The notes under the pieces were generated by a model. That model was not told the origin of the DNA and made no database searches. It saw nothing but the letters and a program-made list of their open reading frames with translations. Below, piece after piece: positions 1-7,776 of a DNA stretch of 64,000 bases (the stretch's first letter is position 1; each line of letters begins with the position of its first letter). Source of the stretch: Pseudomonas fluorescens. Lineage in GTDB: Bacteria > Pseudomonadota > Gammaproteobacteria > Pseudomonadales > Pseudomonadaceae. The DNA is taken from NCBI RefSeq assembly GCF_902498065.1, contig NZ_CABVIR010000001.1, positions 434,001 to 498,000 of the forward strand. The letters run 5' to 3'. Position numbers and translations under genes: made by a program.

Positions 1-157
1 AGCCGAACGGTCTCTATACTCCATCGTTTCAACTCGACGTCCCGTACATATGGACCGCATGGGCGATCGCGCAAAGTCATGTGAGTTTGATTGCAACGCA
101 TTGCGTAACCTCCCACAGCTAGTGATTCATTGAGCGTTAAGCACAAGTAGGAGCGCG

Positions 158-250
158 ATGAAGCTGGCTTCTGTTATGTGCAAGCCTATGAGTCAGCTTA
201 TTACCGGTTTGAGGACGCTGGAGTTGGAGAACGGGGTAACGCAAAAATAA
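158..250 (+). CDS. possible 30-residue small ORF before the DUF3800 gene
   Basis: A short reading frame starts at an ATG preceded by AGGAG five bases upstream and ends 33 bases before the DUF3800 start. The peptide begins MKLASVMCKPMSQL and has no recognisable domain. The good ribosome binding site and position suggest a leader peptide or small partner, but a frame this short may be chance. I see no gene in bases 1-157; an open frame ending near base 121 could be the tail of an upstream gene. Confidence 0.2.
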   Translation: MKLASVMCKPMSQLITGLRTLELENGVTQK

Positions 251-283
251 CCAGTCCATCATGGATCCAGAAGTGGGAAGGAT

Positions 284-1297
284 ATGCATATTTTTATCGA
301 CGAGTCAGGGAGTTTTGTATACACGCCGGAGAAGGCTGCATGGAGTTCTATTTGCGCGCTCGTTATTCCGGAACGCTTTTTAGACGAAGCAGAGAGTGCG
401 CTTGCAGATTTCAAAATAGAAAGTGGTTTCGCGCTATCGGACGAGCTGAAACTCGGCGCGCTAGACAACGAGATGAGCTACTTCCGACTTCTCATACGTC
501 TCGCCCGGACTAATTGCGCTTTGTATGGCGTAGTCACCGACGCTCATTTGAACACCACCGAAGCGGTAACGGCTCACAAGGAGGCTACCGCTAGGGGCAT
601 GCTGGTGAACAAAGACAAAATGGTTCATCAGGAGGGGCGTGAATCTGTCCAATATGCGGCAGATCAGATTCGTAATATGCCTGCCCAGCTTCACATACAG
701 CTCATTTGTCAGATGAAACTCATGCAACTGGTGGTCTGGCAGTCTGTCCTTTACTACGGTAAGCACGAGCCGAAGACTCTGTCTGCGTTTGTTTGGCGAG
801 TCGATCGTAAGGCTCTCGAAAAAAAAACCGAATACGAAGAGGCCTTTGAGCAGTTATCTCCCGTGTACCTTCAAACGATGTCTTTGGCCGACCCCATTAT
901 CACGGTGACTGAATTTGATTACAGCTACATGGGCGCATACGTGTATGCCCAAGGAGAAGCCCCTAGCTATCTAAAAGAAAGCTATGGGATCGAGCTGGAT
1001 CTTACGGGTGCGTTGAATATTGGAAAGATCTTTAGGGAGGATATTCAGTTCGTCAACTCCAAAGACAGTTTCGGGATCCAGCTGGCGGATCTGCTGAGCG
1101 CAGGTTTGCGAAGGTGTTTACGGAAGGGGTTTAAAGATAATCTCAGAGCCGCAGCTTTTTTGGGGCGTTTGATGGTTCAGCGCCCAAAACATGCTTATCC
1201 GTTGCTTTTGTCAACGCTTGGCAATGAAGACGCAGTTGATGCATCCACTGCCGTTCTGATAAAAATGATGCGGCGCCAACAAAGACCTACCGTCTGA
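284..1297 (+). CDS. DUF3800 domain protein
   Basis: This 337-residue protein starts MHIFIDESGSF, the IFIDESG motif that opens DUF3800 proteins, and carries the C-terminal signature DSFGIQLADLLSAGLRR near residues 264-280. The family is predicted to have an RNase H-like nuclease fold with the first Asp/Glu as metal ligands. It is common in accessory islands and some members lie among phage-defence genes; no biochemical role is established. Length is slightly above the usual 230-300 residues. It stands alone, followed by about 500 bases without a gene, and lies 3.7 kb from a tyrosine recombinase, which fits an accessory segment. A nuclease or defence role is inference. Confidence 0.8.
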   Translation: MHIFIDESGSFVYTPEKAAWSSICALVIPERFLDEAESALADFKIESGFALSDELKLGALDNEMSYFRLLIRLARTNCALYGVVTDAHLNTTEAVTAHKEATARGMLVNKDKMVHQEGRESVQYAADQIRNMPAQLHIQLICQMKLMQLVVWQSVLYYGKHEPKTLSAFVWRVDRKALEKKTEYEEAFEQLSPVYLQTMSLADPIITVTEFDYSYMGAYVYAQGEAPSYLKESYGIELDLTGALNIGKIFREDIQFVNSKDSFGIQLADLLSAGLRRCLRKGFKDNLRAAAFLGRLMVQRPKHAYPLLLSTLGNEDAVDASTAVLIKMMRRQQRPTV

Positions 1298-1399
1298 GTT
1301 GTGGTTGTTTAAGTGTCCACACATGACGGCTTCGGTATGGAGTGTCTGCATTTGTCTATGGATTCAACCATACGCTGTCTCTCGCGAAACACAGTTTTG

Positions 1400-1483
1400 G
1401 GTCGATATCAGCCTTCGTGACAGGCAACAACCGGTCGACTACTGCCCTTCCGACAGGCAACAATCGGCCAAGAGCAGTCGTTC
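1400..1483. repeat. degenerate 33-bp tandem repeat, about 2.5 copies
   Basis: Copies begin at 1400, 1433 and 1466 with a regular 33-base period. Each full copy starts GGTCGA and ends with GACAGGCAACAA plus a few bases. The rest of the 1298-1802 gap is non-coding with mixed composition, turning AT-rich towards the next gene. The function of the repeat is unknown. Confidence 0.6.
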
Positions 1484-1802
1484 ATAAAATTCTTAAATTG
1501 CGATCTAATAGCGCGGAGAAAGGACGTCACTGTTAGACACGAGTCCTGCTTTTAGGCCAAAACCGGAACTCTCCAAACGATGGCCGCATGAAGCTAAATT
1601 AAATATTTCGAGGTAGTTAAGATTGTCGCCCGCCGGAACTCATAACTATTGATTTAAACAACTCATAACGATGAACGCCTTCAGATCGCTGAATAATTGC
1701 GCGACAAAAATTTATCTCTAGTAACGCAAATATCGCCAATGTCTACTATATTTTAATCGTTCGTCACACTCGCGGCGGATCATTGAAGTTGGAGCTATCA
1801 AA

Positions 1803-1994
1803 TTGAAAATCATAAAAATGGTTAGATCAGCGTTTTTGTTATTACTAATCGGCCTAAGCGTACCAATGAGCGCCCTAGCTTGTACTGCAACAAATGATGC
1901 CGGCGGACAGTGCTCCATAACCTGTCCAGTTGGGAAGGCGGAACAATGTACAAATGCGGCGGGGGCCGGAGCCCCGACGTGCGAATGTAAATAA
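1803..1994 (+). CDS. small secreted cysteine-rich peptide, defensin-like cysteine spacing
   Basis: The frame starts at TTG 1803, supported by GGAG eight bases upstream; an in-frame ATG at 1818 is the alternative. The 63-residue product has a signal peptide (hydrophobic FLLLLIGLSV, then a likely signal peptidase site ALA before Cys27). The mature part of 37 residues has six cysteines spaced C-x9-C-x3-C-x7-C-x10-C-x-C. The CxxxC and CxC pair resembles the cysteine-stabilised alpha-beta (defensin-like) pattern. The sequence is otherwise Gly/Ala-rich and not clearly cationic. An 11-bp hairpin follows. I do not recognise the family; the peptide is likely exported and disulfide-bonded, and an antimicrobial or toxin role is only inference. 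Confidence 0.6.
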   Translation: MKIIKMVRSAFLLLLIGLSVPMSALACTATNDAGGQCSITCPVGKAEQCTNAAGAGAPTCECK

Positions 1995-2014
1995 GCCTCT
2001 ATAGGCTCACAAAA

Positions 2015-2044
2015 CCGCCTGCTGGGAATTTTTCCAGCAGGCGG
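2015..2044 (+). terminator. hairpin after the cysteine-rich peptide gene
   Basis: A perfect 11-bp stem (CCGCCTGCTGG / CCAGCAGGCGG) with an 8-base AT loop lies 20 bases after the stop codon. There is no downstream T-run, so it is a terminator-like or mRNA-stabilising hairpin rather than a classic intrinsic terminator. Confidence 0.6.
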
Positions 2045-2558
2045 AAGATAAGTAATACTCCATAAAAATTCACTTTAGCTATAGCACAACGCCCGTAGCT
2101 TCACTTGGTTGATTGTAAAATGCACCTTAGTAGAGCGCTGTCGGTTGACCCCGGGCGAGCATAAGGTCATAAAATGATCATTCGGGCCTATGTGCTGCTA
2201 AGCAATCCGAGGCGAAACTCTGCTAACGCATCAACCCCCCTTAATCACCACCTGTATTTTTATAACATCAGATATTGAACAAAAGTGTAACGTTTATGAG
2301 CTAGTTAAAAAACGTCCTACGAGCTCTATAGACTGATAGTGAGCGCATCGAAGCGAGTCACAAGAGCCCCTATAAAAACTGAAACCGTCTATTATCAAAT
2401 GGAATTAAAAACTCAAGCCAAGCGCCAAAAAATTTCTAAGCATACTTGCAAAGAACATAGGTACAAGCTAAACCTATCAACTCAAGTGGTACAATTAATG
2501 TTTAAGCACTGTATCTGGTACTACAAACTGAAGTATTTTTTGTAGGGACTCCATTTCA
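2045..2558. other. AT-rich intergenic stretch
   Basis: About 510 AT-rich bases separate the cysteine-rich peptide gene from the next gene. A GTG-initiated frame of 68 codons at 2339-2545 lacks a ribosome binding site and looks spurious. I see no RNA gene or clear repeat here. Confidence 0.4.
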
Positions 2559-2960
2559 ATGGGCTCAGGCATGAAAGACAGACATATTATATTGGGTAAT
2601 CATAAATTTTCCGAGCCGCAAATTGGAGAGGCAATTACACTTGTATTACTATTAATATTTACAAACTTCGCCTGCTCAGGCGATTTGCCAATTTCGTGTG
2701 TAAAACGAGAAAACCCTAGGTTAATGGATTCTACACGCCCACTCCCTCCTAATTCACATTTGATTGACTTCATAAATAACTGTGGGAAATGTATAGATCT
2801 GACTACTGCACCTAAGAAAAATGGATCTTACACAGATTTAGGTATGACTTGGGAGCAGGTACCTGATGGAGAAAAAAGAACTGGCCGTTACATGGTAGAT
2901 GGCCCTGGTGTCTTTAGCTTGGAGGTCACCAATGTTAAAGATAGCACCTGCAACCAATAA
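2559..2960 (+). CDS. hypothetical exported or membrane-anchored protein
   Basis: This 133-residue protein (or 129 residues from the ATG at 2571) has a hydrophobic segment at about residues 26-39 followed by Cys39 in NFACSGD, which could be a non-canonical lipoprotein or signal-peptide cleavage region. The mature part has further cysteines, including a CGKC motif near residue 75 and one near the C-terminus. I do not recognise the family. The gene is AT-rich like its neighbours, ends 34 bases before the next small secreted protein, and probably shares its transcript. Coding status rests on frame length, composition and context. Confidence 0.55.
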   Translation: MGSGMKDRHIILGNHKFSEPQIGEAITLVLLLIFTNFACSGDLPISCVKRENPRLMDSTRPLPPNSHLIDFINNCGKCIDLTTAPKKNGSYTDLGMTWEQVPDGEKRTGRYMVDGPGVFSLEVTNVKDSTCNQ

Positions 2961-2994
2961 CACTTATCACAGCGATAAAAACTGGAGATACATT

Positions 2995-3291
2995 ATGAAC
3001 AAATTCATTATGCTCTCAGCGCTTGCAATTATATTTTCAAGTGCTGCTACTGCTGATTATAAAAAACAGTGGTGCGTAGGCGAAGATGCGAACAAGTGTC
3101 CCGCAAAACCGGTTTACCCCTGTCCACAGGATGGCGGGCCAGGCGATAAAGCTGTAGCCAAATCAATCTGCACGATTAATACAGCCACTGGCGAGAAAAT
3201 TTTAGACCATCGAATCGAAGTAATTTCCACCTCAGGAGGAAACAAATGCGGATATACAGTTTATGAAGCCACTTGCATAACCTCCCCTTGA
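2995..3291 (+). CDS. small secreted cysteine-containing protein
   Basis: The start is the ATG at 2995, preceded by GGAG seven bases upstream; the frame is open further upstream but without support. The product has 98 residues: a clear signal peptide (MNKFIMLSALAIIFSSAATA) and a mature domain of about 78 residues with six cysteines (WCVGED, NKCPAK, YPCPQD, SICTIN, KCGY, TCITSP). No family was recognised. It follows another cysteine-containing exported protein at short distance, so the two probably form an operon. Confidence 0.65.
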   Translation: MNKFIMLSALAIIFSSAATADYKKQWCVGEDANKCPAKPVYPCPQDGGPGDKAVAKSICTINTATGEKILDHRIEVISTSGGNKCGYTVYEATCITSP

Positions 3292-3739
3292 GTATTAGTG
3301 GTGACGATTTCAAATTGATAAAGCATTGAGAATATTACACAGACCAATGCGACAATAAGACTTCACTATTACCAAGATGTAACAAGAGGGCGAAAAGTAA
3401 AAAAAAACCAATCAGAGTGCGCACTCTAATTATTCTTCAATCCGTAATTTAATGATAGACGGTTAAAAGCGGGCCAAAAATTATCTCAAACCTGAAAAGA
3501 GCGTTCCCAAAAAACTCTCTTCAAATCGCACAATCCACACTCGGACCAGCGTAATGGCTATGATATAAGCACCAACTTTAATCGTAATAATCCGGCTGAT
3601 GACGCGGTATGGCTGAATTTAATAGCACTAGCCAAAATTTGTGTGCCTTTTAAATTAGGCTAGCTTTTTCTGAACGGCCTCCTAAGCTTTCATCGTACAC
3701 GTGCAAAAAAAATGAAAATCAAACTGAGGGTGGATTATT
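3292..3739. promoter_or_regulatory. AT-rich intergenic region with a 14-bp perfect palindrome
   Basis: This 448-base gap holds no convincing gene. At 3414-3427 lies the perfect palindrome AGAGTGCGCACTCT, just after a run of eight A residues. It is a plausible operator for the 3740 gene. GAGGG at 3727-3731, eight bases before the ATG, is a likely ribosome binding site. Confidence 0.35.
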
Positions 3740-4678
3740 ATGAAATTGAGGATGGTGCTAGCTTTTATTTTAATTCAACCACAGTTAGTACTGGCAGCAG
3801 GTTCGGGCGAAGCTTGTCTCGGTAATTGTGCCGACGGGCCAACTTCTTGTAATGTTAAGTGTGATGGTGATCTCGCATGCATTGGGAAATGCACGACTCA
3901 AAATAAATTTTGCGAGTCAGAATGTAAAACAAACTACAGCGACGCCCAGGAACGTATTAATAAACGAGCAGCATCATCTGATGGCTCTAGCTACATTTTT
4001 ACTTATCAAAATCCACCTCTTTTCATTGATGAACATAACACGCTGGAATTAAGCGAAAAGCAACTTGGAAAAACTGTCGGAACAGCCTCTTGGTTTGAAA
4101 GAAAGGAAGTCAGAACCAGCACAGGTTTTTATGAGTGGAAGCGGACTGATATAGATGTTTTTGTAGAGCGTCGTTTCCAATGGCGAAGAAAACGAGAAGA
4201 TCACTTCCCCCAAGACACAACTATCGAGCTTTCATTATCCCAAGGATATGAGAAAGAGGACATGGAGGTGATGGAAAAAACAATTAAAAGCACATATGGA
4301 GCAGGTGTTGGATATATCGACTTGATTAAGCTAGCCTCAAACTACGAAGATCAACTAAAAATTACGAATAGCAGTAAGGAAGTCTGGAGAATCCAAAACG
4401 CGGAAAAGGTTACGCAGGTTTTTCATGGCGGAAAAACGTACGCAATATGGCAGCTTCTTGAGGTGATGAATTTTACATTCACTATAAATGAAAAAACTCT
4501 ATTAGGAACGCAAAAAAACGTAGTGAAAATTTTTCCTACCAGAATTGAAAAGGCTCAAATTAAAGCTGTAGTGACTCCTTATTGGGTTGATGAAGGAGAT
4601 CCAAGGGGACGCCTACAAAAACACAGTGCTGAAAAATCATTATTATTAATTAAAAGGCAGACACCTGACATAAAGTAG
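3740..4678 (+). CDS. secreted protein with four N-terminal CX3C motifs, function unknown
   Basis: This 312-residue protein has a signal peptide (MKLRMVLAFILIQPQLVLAA) and then an N-terminal region of about 45 residues with eight cysteines in four CX3C pairs: CLGNC, CNVKC, CIGKC and CESEC. Regularly spaced CX3C pairs suggest a disulfide-linked helical hairpin. The remaining 230 residues are charged and without cysteine, with alternating strand-like patterns and a segment EWKRTDIDVFVERRFQWRRK. No family was recognised. It is probably periplasmic or secreted. The gene is AT-rich compared with the rest of the window, consistent with transfer, and lies 288 bases before a tyrosine recombinase. Confidence 0.6.
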   Translation: MKLRMVLAFILIQPQLVLAAGSGEACLGNCADGPTSCNVKCDGDLACIGKCTTQNKFCESECKTNYSDAQERINKRAASSDGSSYIFTYQNPPLFIDEHNTLELSEKQLGKTVGTASWFERKEVRTSTGFYEWKRTDIDVFVERRFQWRRKREDHFPQDTTIELSLSQGYEKEDMEVMEKTIKSTYGAGVGYIDLIKLASNYEDQLKITNSSKEVWRIQNAEKVTQVFHGGKTYAIWQLLEVMNFTFTINEKTLLGTQKNVVKIFPTRIEKAQIKAVVTPYWVDEGDPRGRLQKHSAEKSLLLIKRQTPDIK

Positions 4679-4966
4679 ATTGCTTTATATTGACCTGCGC
4701 CATCAATATTTTTAACCAATAAAGGCTTAGATCTGTATCATTTGGTTTACGCGTTGCAGTTGTGTTTCTGCATAGATACAGATTCGAACAGAGCCAGATA
4801 CAAATATTAGACTAATACTGATTTCGATTTTCCTCCACAAAGCAGCCAAGCTAACTGATCATTCACGCATTGCAGCCCTTCGCCATCGTCAGCATTGGGT
4901 CGGTTAGCGACCTCCACTCATTGTGATTGATCCACCCTTGTCCTCCCTCAACGTGGAGGACGAGCC

Positions 4967-5587
4967 ATGAACATTATTGCTAAAAACAGACATCAGCCTT
5001 GGAACAAGGGAAAGCTTGTCGGGCAGAAAGCCCCGCTTCGAGTCAGAGATATCTGGGCCATTCGGGTCAGACTCCAGCTCGCGGAGAAGACACGGGATCT
5101 GGCGCTCTTCAACTTGGCTATTGACAGCAAACTGCGTGCCTGTGATTTAACCAAGCTGCGAGTAAGGGATATAGCCCATGGAGAACATGTGTCGTCACGG
5201 GCCATCGTGATGCAGCAGAAAACCCAGCACCCAGTGCAATTTGAAATCACTGAGCAAACCCGAACGGTTCTGGAAGCTTGGATGCGACAGGCCTACCTCC
5301 GCAGCGAGGATTTTTTGTTTCCGACCCGGCTGCACAGCTCAGATCATCTCTCCACCAGACAATATGCTCGAATAGTAAAAGCATGGGTGACCGCCATTGG
5401 CCTTGATCCAAGCATGTACGGCACTCACACGCTCCGGCGAACCAAGGCCTCGCTGATCTATCGCAGGACGAAGAACCTAAGAGCTGTCCAACTCCTGCTA
5501 GGTCATACGAAGCTTGAAAGCACCGTCAGATACCTGGGAATCGAGGTCGATGATGCCCTGGAAATGGCGGAGCAGACAGAAGTCTAA
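4967..5587 (+). CDS. tyrosine-type site-specific recombinase (short integrase)
   Basis: This 206-residue protein is mainly a tyrosine recombinase catalytic domain. The expected catalytic residues are visible: Arg57 in DSKLRACDL, Lys85, His154 and Arg157 in THTLRRTKA, His180 in LLLGHTKLES and nucleophile Tyr189 in VRYLGI. The N-terminal part before the catalytic domain is only about 40 residues, so it lacks a full core-binding domain and is closer in size to Fim-type or element-borne short integrases than to phage integrases. GTGGAGGACGAGCC precedes the ATG. It closes the AT-rich segment of secreted cysteine-rich proteins, which it may have mobilised. No tRNA or attachment repeat was found beside it. 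Confidence 0.85.
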   Translation: MNIIAKNRHQPWNKGKLVGQKAPLRVRDIWAIRVRLQLAEKTRDLALFNLAIDSKLRACDLTKLRVRDIAHGEHVSSRAIVMQQKTQHPVQFEITEQTRTVLEAWMRQAYLRSEDFLFPTRLHSSDHLSTRQYARIVKAWVTAIGLDPSMYGTHTLRRTKASLIYRRTKNLRAVQLLLGHTKLESTVRYLGIEVDDALEMAEQTEV

Positions 5588-5703
5588 CCACCCCCTAGTG
5601 ACGGTCGATACTAGACCGTCGCTATTCGACCCACAGCGGCCTTTCGTAAACACTGACACCACGGTCGTCACACCGCCCATTTTCGCTTATGCACTGCTCA
5701 ACG

Positions 5704-6288
5704 TCAGAAGTTCTCGAGACTGACTTTAATGCCCGCACGGCTGGCCAACTCAATGGTCTCTTCCACTCGGTCAGCGTCAACAATAAAACCATCGTAATTT
5801 TCACCACCGGAGTCCAAGTGAAGATAACGTTTACCAAACCGAACCAACCATCGGTCGAATTCATCAAGCACCTCTGGCATTGATGAGGCACCGTTTCGCA
5901 CGTAGACGTAGGGCTCTTTCAATTGGTTGGCGCTAACCAGATAAGGAACCTGATATTCAAACACATCAAAACCTTTCCAATCCAGGCTCATTAAAACGAG
6001 GTGTTCAAGTTTTTGCGCCTTTGAACCATCCAACAATCCATCTGTGAAAGCACTGCATGCGTCATCTCCCATCGCGTATCTACGCATGACGCGCCTGACA
6101 AGTCTGGCGCCTTCTTTTTCTGGAACCACCGCCAACAGCGCCAGGGCAAAAGTCTCGAGTGCCTTTTTCTGTGCGGGATCGGGTGGGCCGGGCCGTAATT
6201 CTTTCATGATCGCTGAAGCGCTGAGGTTAGTTTCCTCGGGTGGAGGCATGGTAAAGCGCCCACCAAACAACCGATCCAAAATGCCCAT
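5704..6288 (-). CDS. DUF6630-like hypothetical protein
   Basis: The start is the ATG at 6288, preceded by AAGGAG four bases upstream, giving 194 residues beginning MGILDRLFGG; an upstream in-frame ATG at 6315 lacks such a site. The C-terminal half contains the block LDWKGFDVFEYQVPYL and a later DSGGENYDGFIVD. These resemble the DUF6630 family as I recall it, but I cannot confirm this. No signal peptide or membrane segment is apparent, so it is probably cytoplasmic. It is a single gene convergent with the recombinase. No function is known. Confidence 0.6.
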   Translation of the reverse strand: MGILDRLFGGRFTMPPPEETNLSASAIMKELRPGPPDPAQKKALETFALALLAVVPEKEGARLVRRVMRRYAMGDDACSAFTDGLLDGSKAQKLEHLVLMSLDWKGFDVFEYQVPYLVSANQLKEPYVYVRNGASSMPEVLDEFDRWLVRFGKRYLHLDSGGENYDGFIVDADRVEETIELASRAGIKVSLENF

Positions 6289-6462
6289 ACCACTCCTTGG
6301 AATACCTTGGGGCAAGCGACTTTTCTTTTACCGGCGACAGTCGCTGCTTGTTTTAAGATTTGTGTTGTAGTTGAGCCTAAGACTCCAGGTGAGGTTTGTC
6401 GATCGACCGCCTTTTTTACTGCCAAACTGGACCTGATCCGACCGTCCGCTTTTGGCCGAGGC

Positions 6463-6611
6463 TGTGTAAAAACGTTTTTCAGCGCGACAGGTACTCAAAA
6501 CCAGACTGGAAATCGCGCTTCTACGCAAAATCCACATCTGCTGATGTGCCGATAAATTTCAGATTCAACGTAGATGCGCACACTTCAATTTTGGCGACGC
6601 GTTTTTACACA
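6463..6611. mobile_element. MITE-like element with 12-bp terminal inverted repeats
   Basis: Perfect inverted repeats TGTGTAAAAACG (6463-6474) and CGTTTTTACACA (6600-6611) enclose about 125 bases without a gene. The similarity extends imperfectly outwards through GGCCGAGGC on the left and CTCTGGGCC on the right. GGCTGTGTNAAAACG-like ends are typical of some Pseudomonas transposable elements. The element is too short to encode a transposase, so it is best read as a non-autonomous miniature element or relic. Confidence 0.5.
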
Positions 6612-6712
6612 CTCTGGGCCGATTGCCGCCTTTAGTGAAGCGCAGCAATCGCCCGAGATCCGCTAGTGAGTCTTCAACCAAACAACACCCCGCCGACATC
6701 CATCAAACAGAC

Positions 6713-7384
6713 TCACCGCCGCACTTCAGCCACCAACAACAACGACTGCGGCACAGGACTTTGCGGGTGCTGTGGCTCTTGCAGGCTGGTCAGCTGAAAG
6801 CCAGCCATGTCCAACGCGTTGAGCCAACTGGACAAGGTGCGGAAGTACCACGGCATGGGCTGCCACTGCCCCTTGAACCCGGTGAAAGTCTCTTGCCGCC
6901 AACCATCCTGATAGTCGCCCGCCGCTACACTCCACGGATGCAGCGTCTGGATCACCAGTGCGCCGCCGGGGGCGAGCAGGGCGTTCATGGCGGCGAGTAG
7001 AGGGATGATGTCCTGGTGCAGCAAGGCGAAGTTGGCGCAGATCAGGTCGTAGTCGCTGCCGATCTCCACTTTCGCTTCCGCCAACTCTTCATAAGTCGCC
7101 AGATGCACCGGCGAAGAGCCCGCCGCCCGCGCCGCCTCGACCAGCGTCGCATCGCCATCCACACCGACCACGTTGATCGCCCGTTCAGCGAGCGCGCGCA
7201 ACAGCCAGCCCTCGCCGCAGCCCAGATCGAGGACGCGCTCGGGCTGACGGCCTGCCACCGCCAACAGGATGGCCTGGTCGGTGACCTTGAGGCGGCTTTC
7301 GATGGACCCGGTGCGGACTGCGTCGACCCAGGATTGGGCGTTGTGGTGCCAGCTTTCGAGGAGGGTCGATTCGGGGGCGGGCAT
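6713..7384 (-). CDS. class I SAM-dependent methyltransferase
   Basis: A Rossmann-fold methyltransferase of 223 residues from the ATG at 7384; a TTG at 7426 would add 14 residues. The protein begins MPAPESTLLESWHHNAQSW, an opening common to a Pseudomonas family of small methyltransferases. Motif I is VLDLGCGEGWLLRAL, followed by the acidic VVGVDGD and the later APGGALVIQT. The substrate cannot be told from sequence. It is cytoplasmic and monocistronic, with no clear ribosome binding site at either start. Confidence 0.8.
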   Translation of the reverse strand: MPAPESTLLESWHHNAQSWVDAVRTGSIESRLKVTDQAILLAVAGRQPERVLDLGCGEGWLLRALAERAINVVGVDGDATLVEAARAAGSSPVHLATYEELAEAKVEIGSDYDLICANFALLHQDIIPLLAAMNALLAPGGALVIQTLHPWSVAAGDYQDGWRQETFTGFKGQWQPMPWYFRTLSSWLNALDMAGFQLTSLQEPQHPQSPVPQSLLLVAEVRR

Positions 7385-7530
7385 GTCGATGTCCGGAGTT
7401 GTGGGTTGGAGAGAAGAATAGGGCAAGTGCGCGTTGAGCGGACACTGTCAGTGACGCCCGCATTCATTTCTGCACTCGTCCCCAGAATCAATTGGCCAGA
7501 GGCGTGTTTGTATCCTGCAGTCTAGACGGC

Positions 7531-7622
7531 ATGACGCCTGCTCTTGGCTCGGTTTGGCGTATTTTTGGGGTATTTGCCGGGTCTGCTCTTTTGTCCAAAA
7601 GAGCAGAAATTCTGGCGTCATG
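7531..7622. promoter_or_regulatory. nested inverted repeats in the 7385-7776 gap
   Basis: A perfect 11-bp hairpin (TCTGCTCTTTT at 7582-7592, AAAAGAGCAGA at 7597-7607, loop GTCC) sits inside an outer inverted repeat formed by CATGACGCC near 7531 and GGCGTCATG near 7614. The left outer arm also carries TGCTCTTGG, which can pair with the right inner arm, so two mutually exclusive foldings are possible. The rest of the gap is AT-rich and probably holds the promoter for the 7777 gene. Confidence 0.4.
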
Positions 7623-7776
7623 AAATATACGGTTGACGCTACCCGAACGTCGCTTGCAAAGTCCCTGCCTTGAACTTTAATAGTACTGACGGGGAAGTGT
7701 AACTTGATAAGAAATTTCTTTAATTTCAAAGGTTAAGAATATTTTTCAAGCCCCGCCTGGATCTTGTCCTGATCTC

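Noticed and set aside
178..513. alternative frame overlapping the DUF3800 start
   Set aside because: It overlaps the start of a recognisable family in another frame and has no family features of its own.
2339..2545. 68-codon GTG-initiated frame in the AT-rich gap
   Set aside because: No ribosome binding site, no recognisable signal or domain, low complexity Lys-rich product; probably chance.
4679..4966. tRNA or attachment site next to the recombinase
   Set aside because: I looked for a cloverleaf, a T-loop GGTTCGA and direct repeats and found none convincing.
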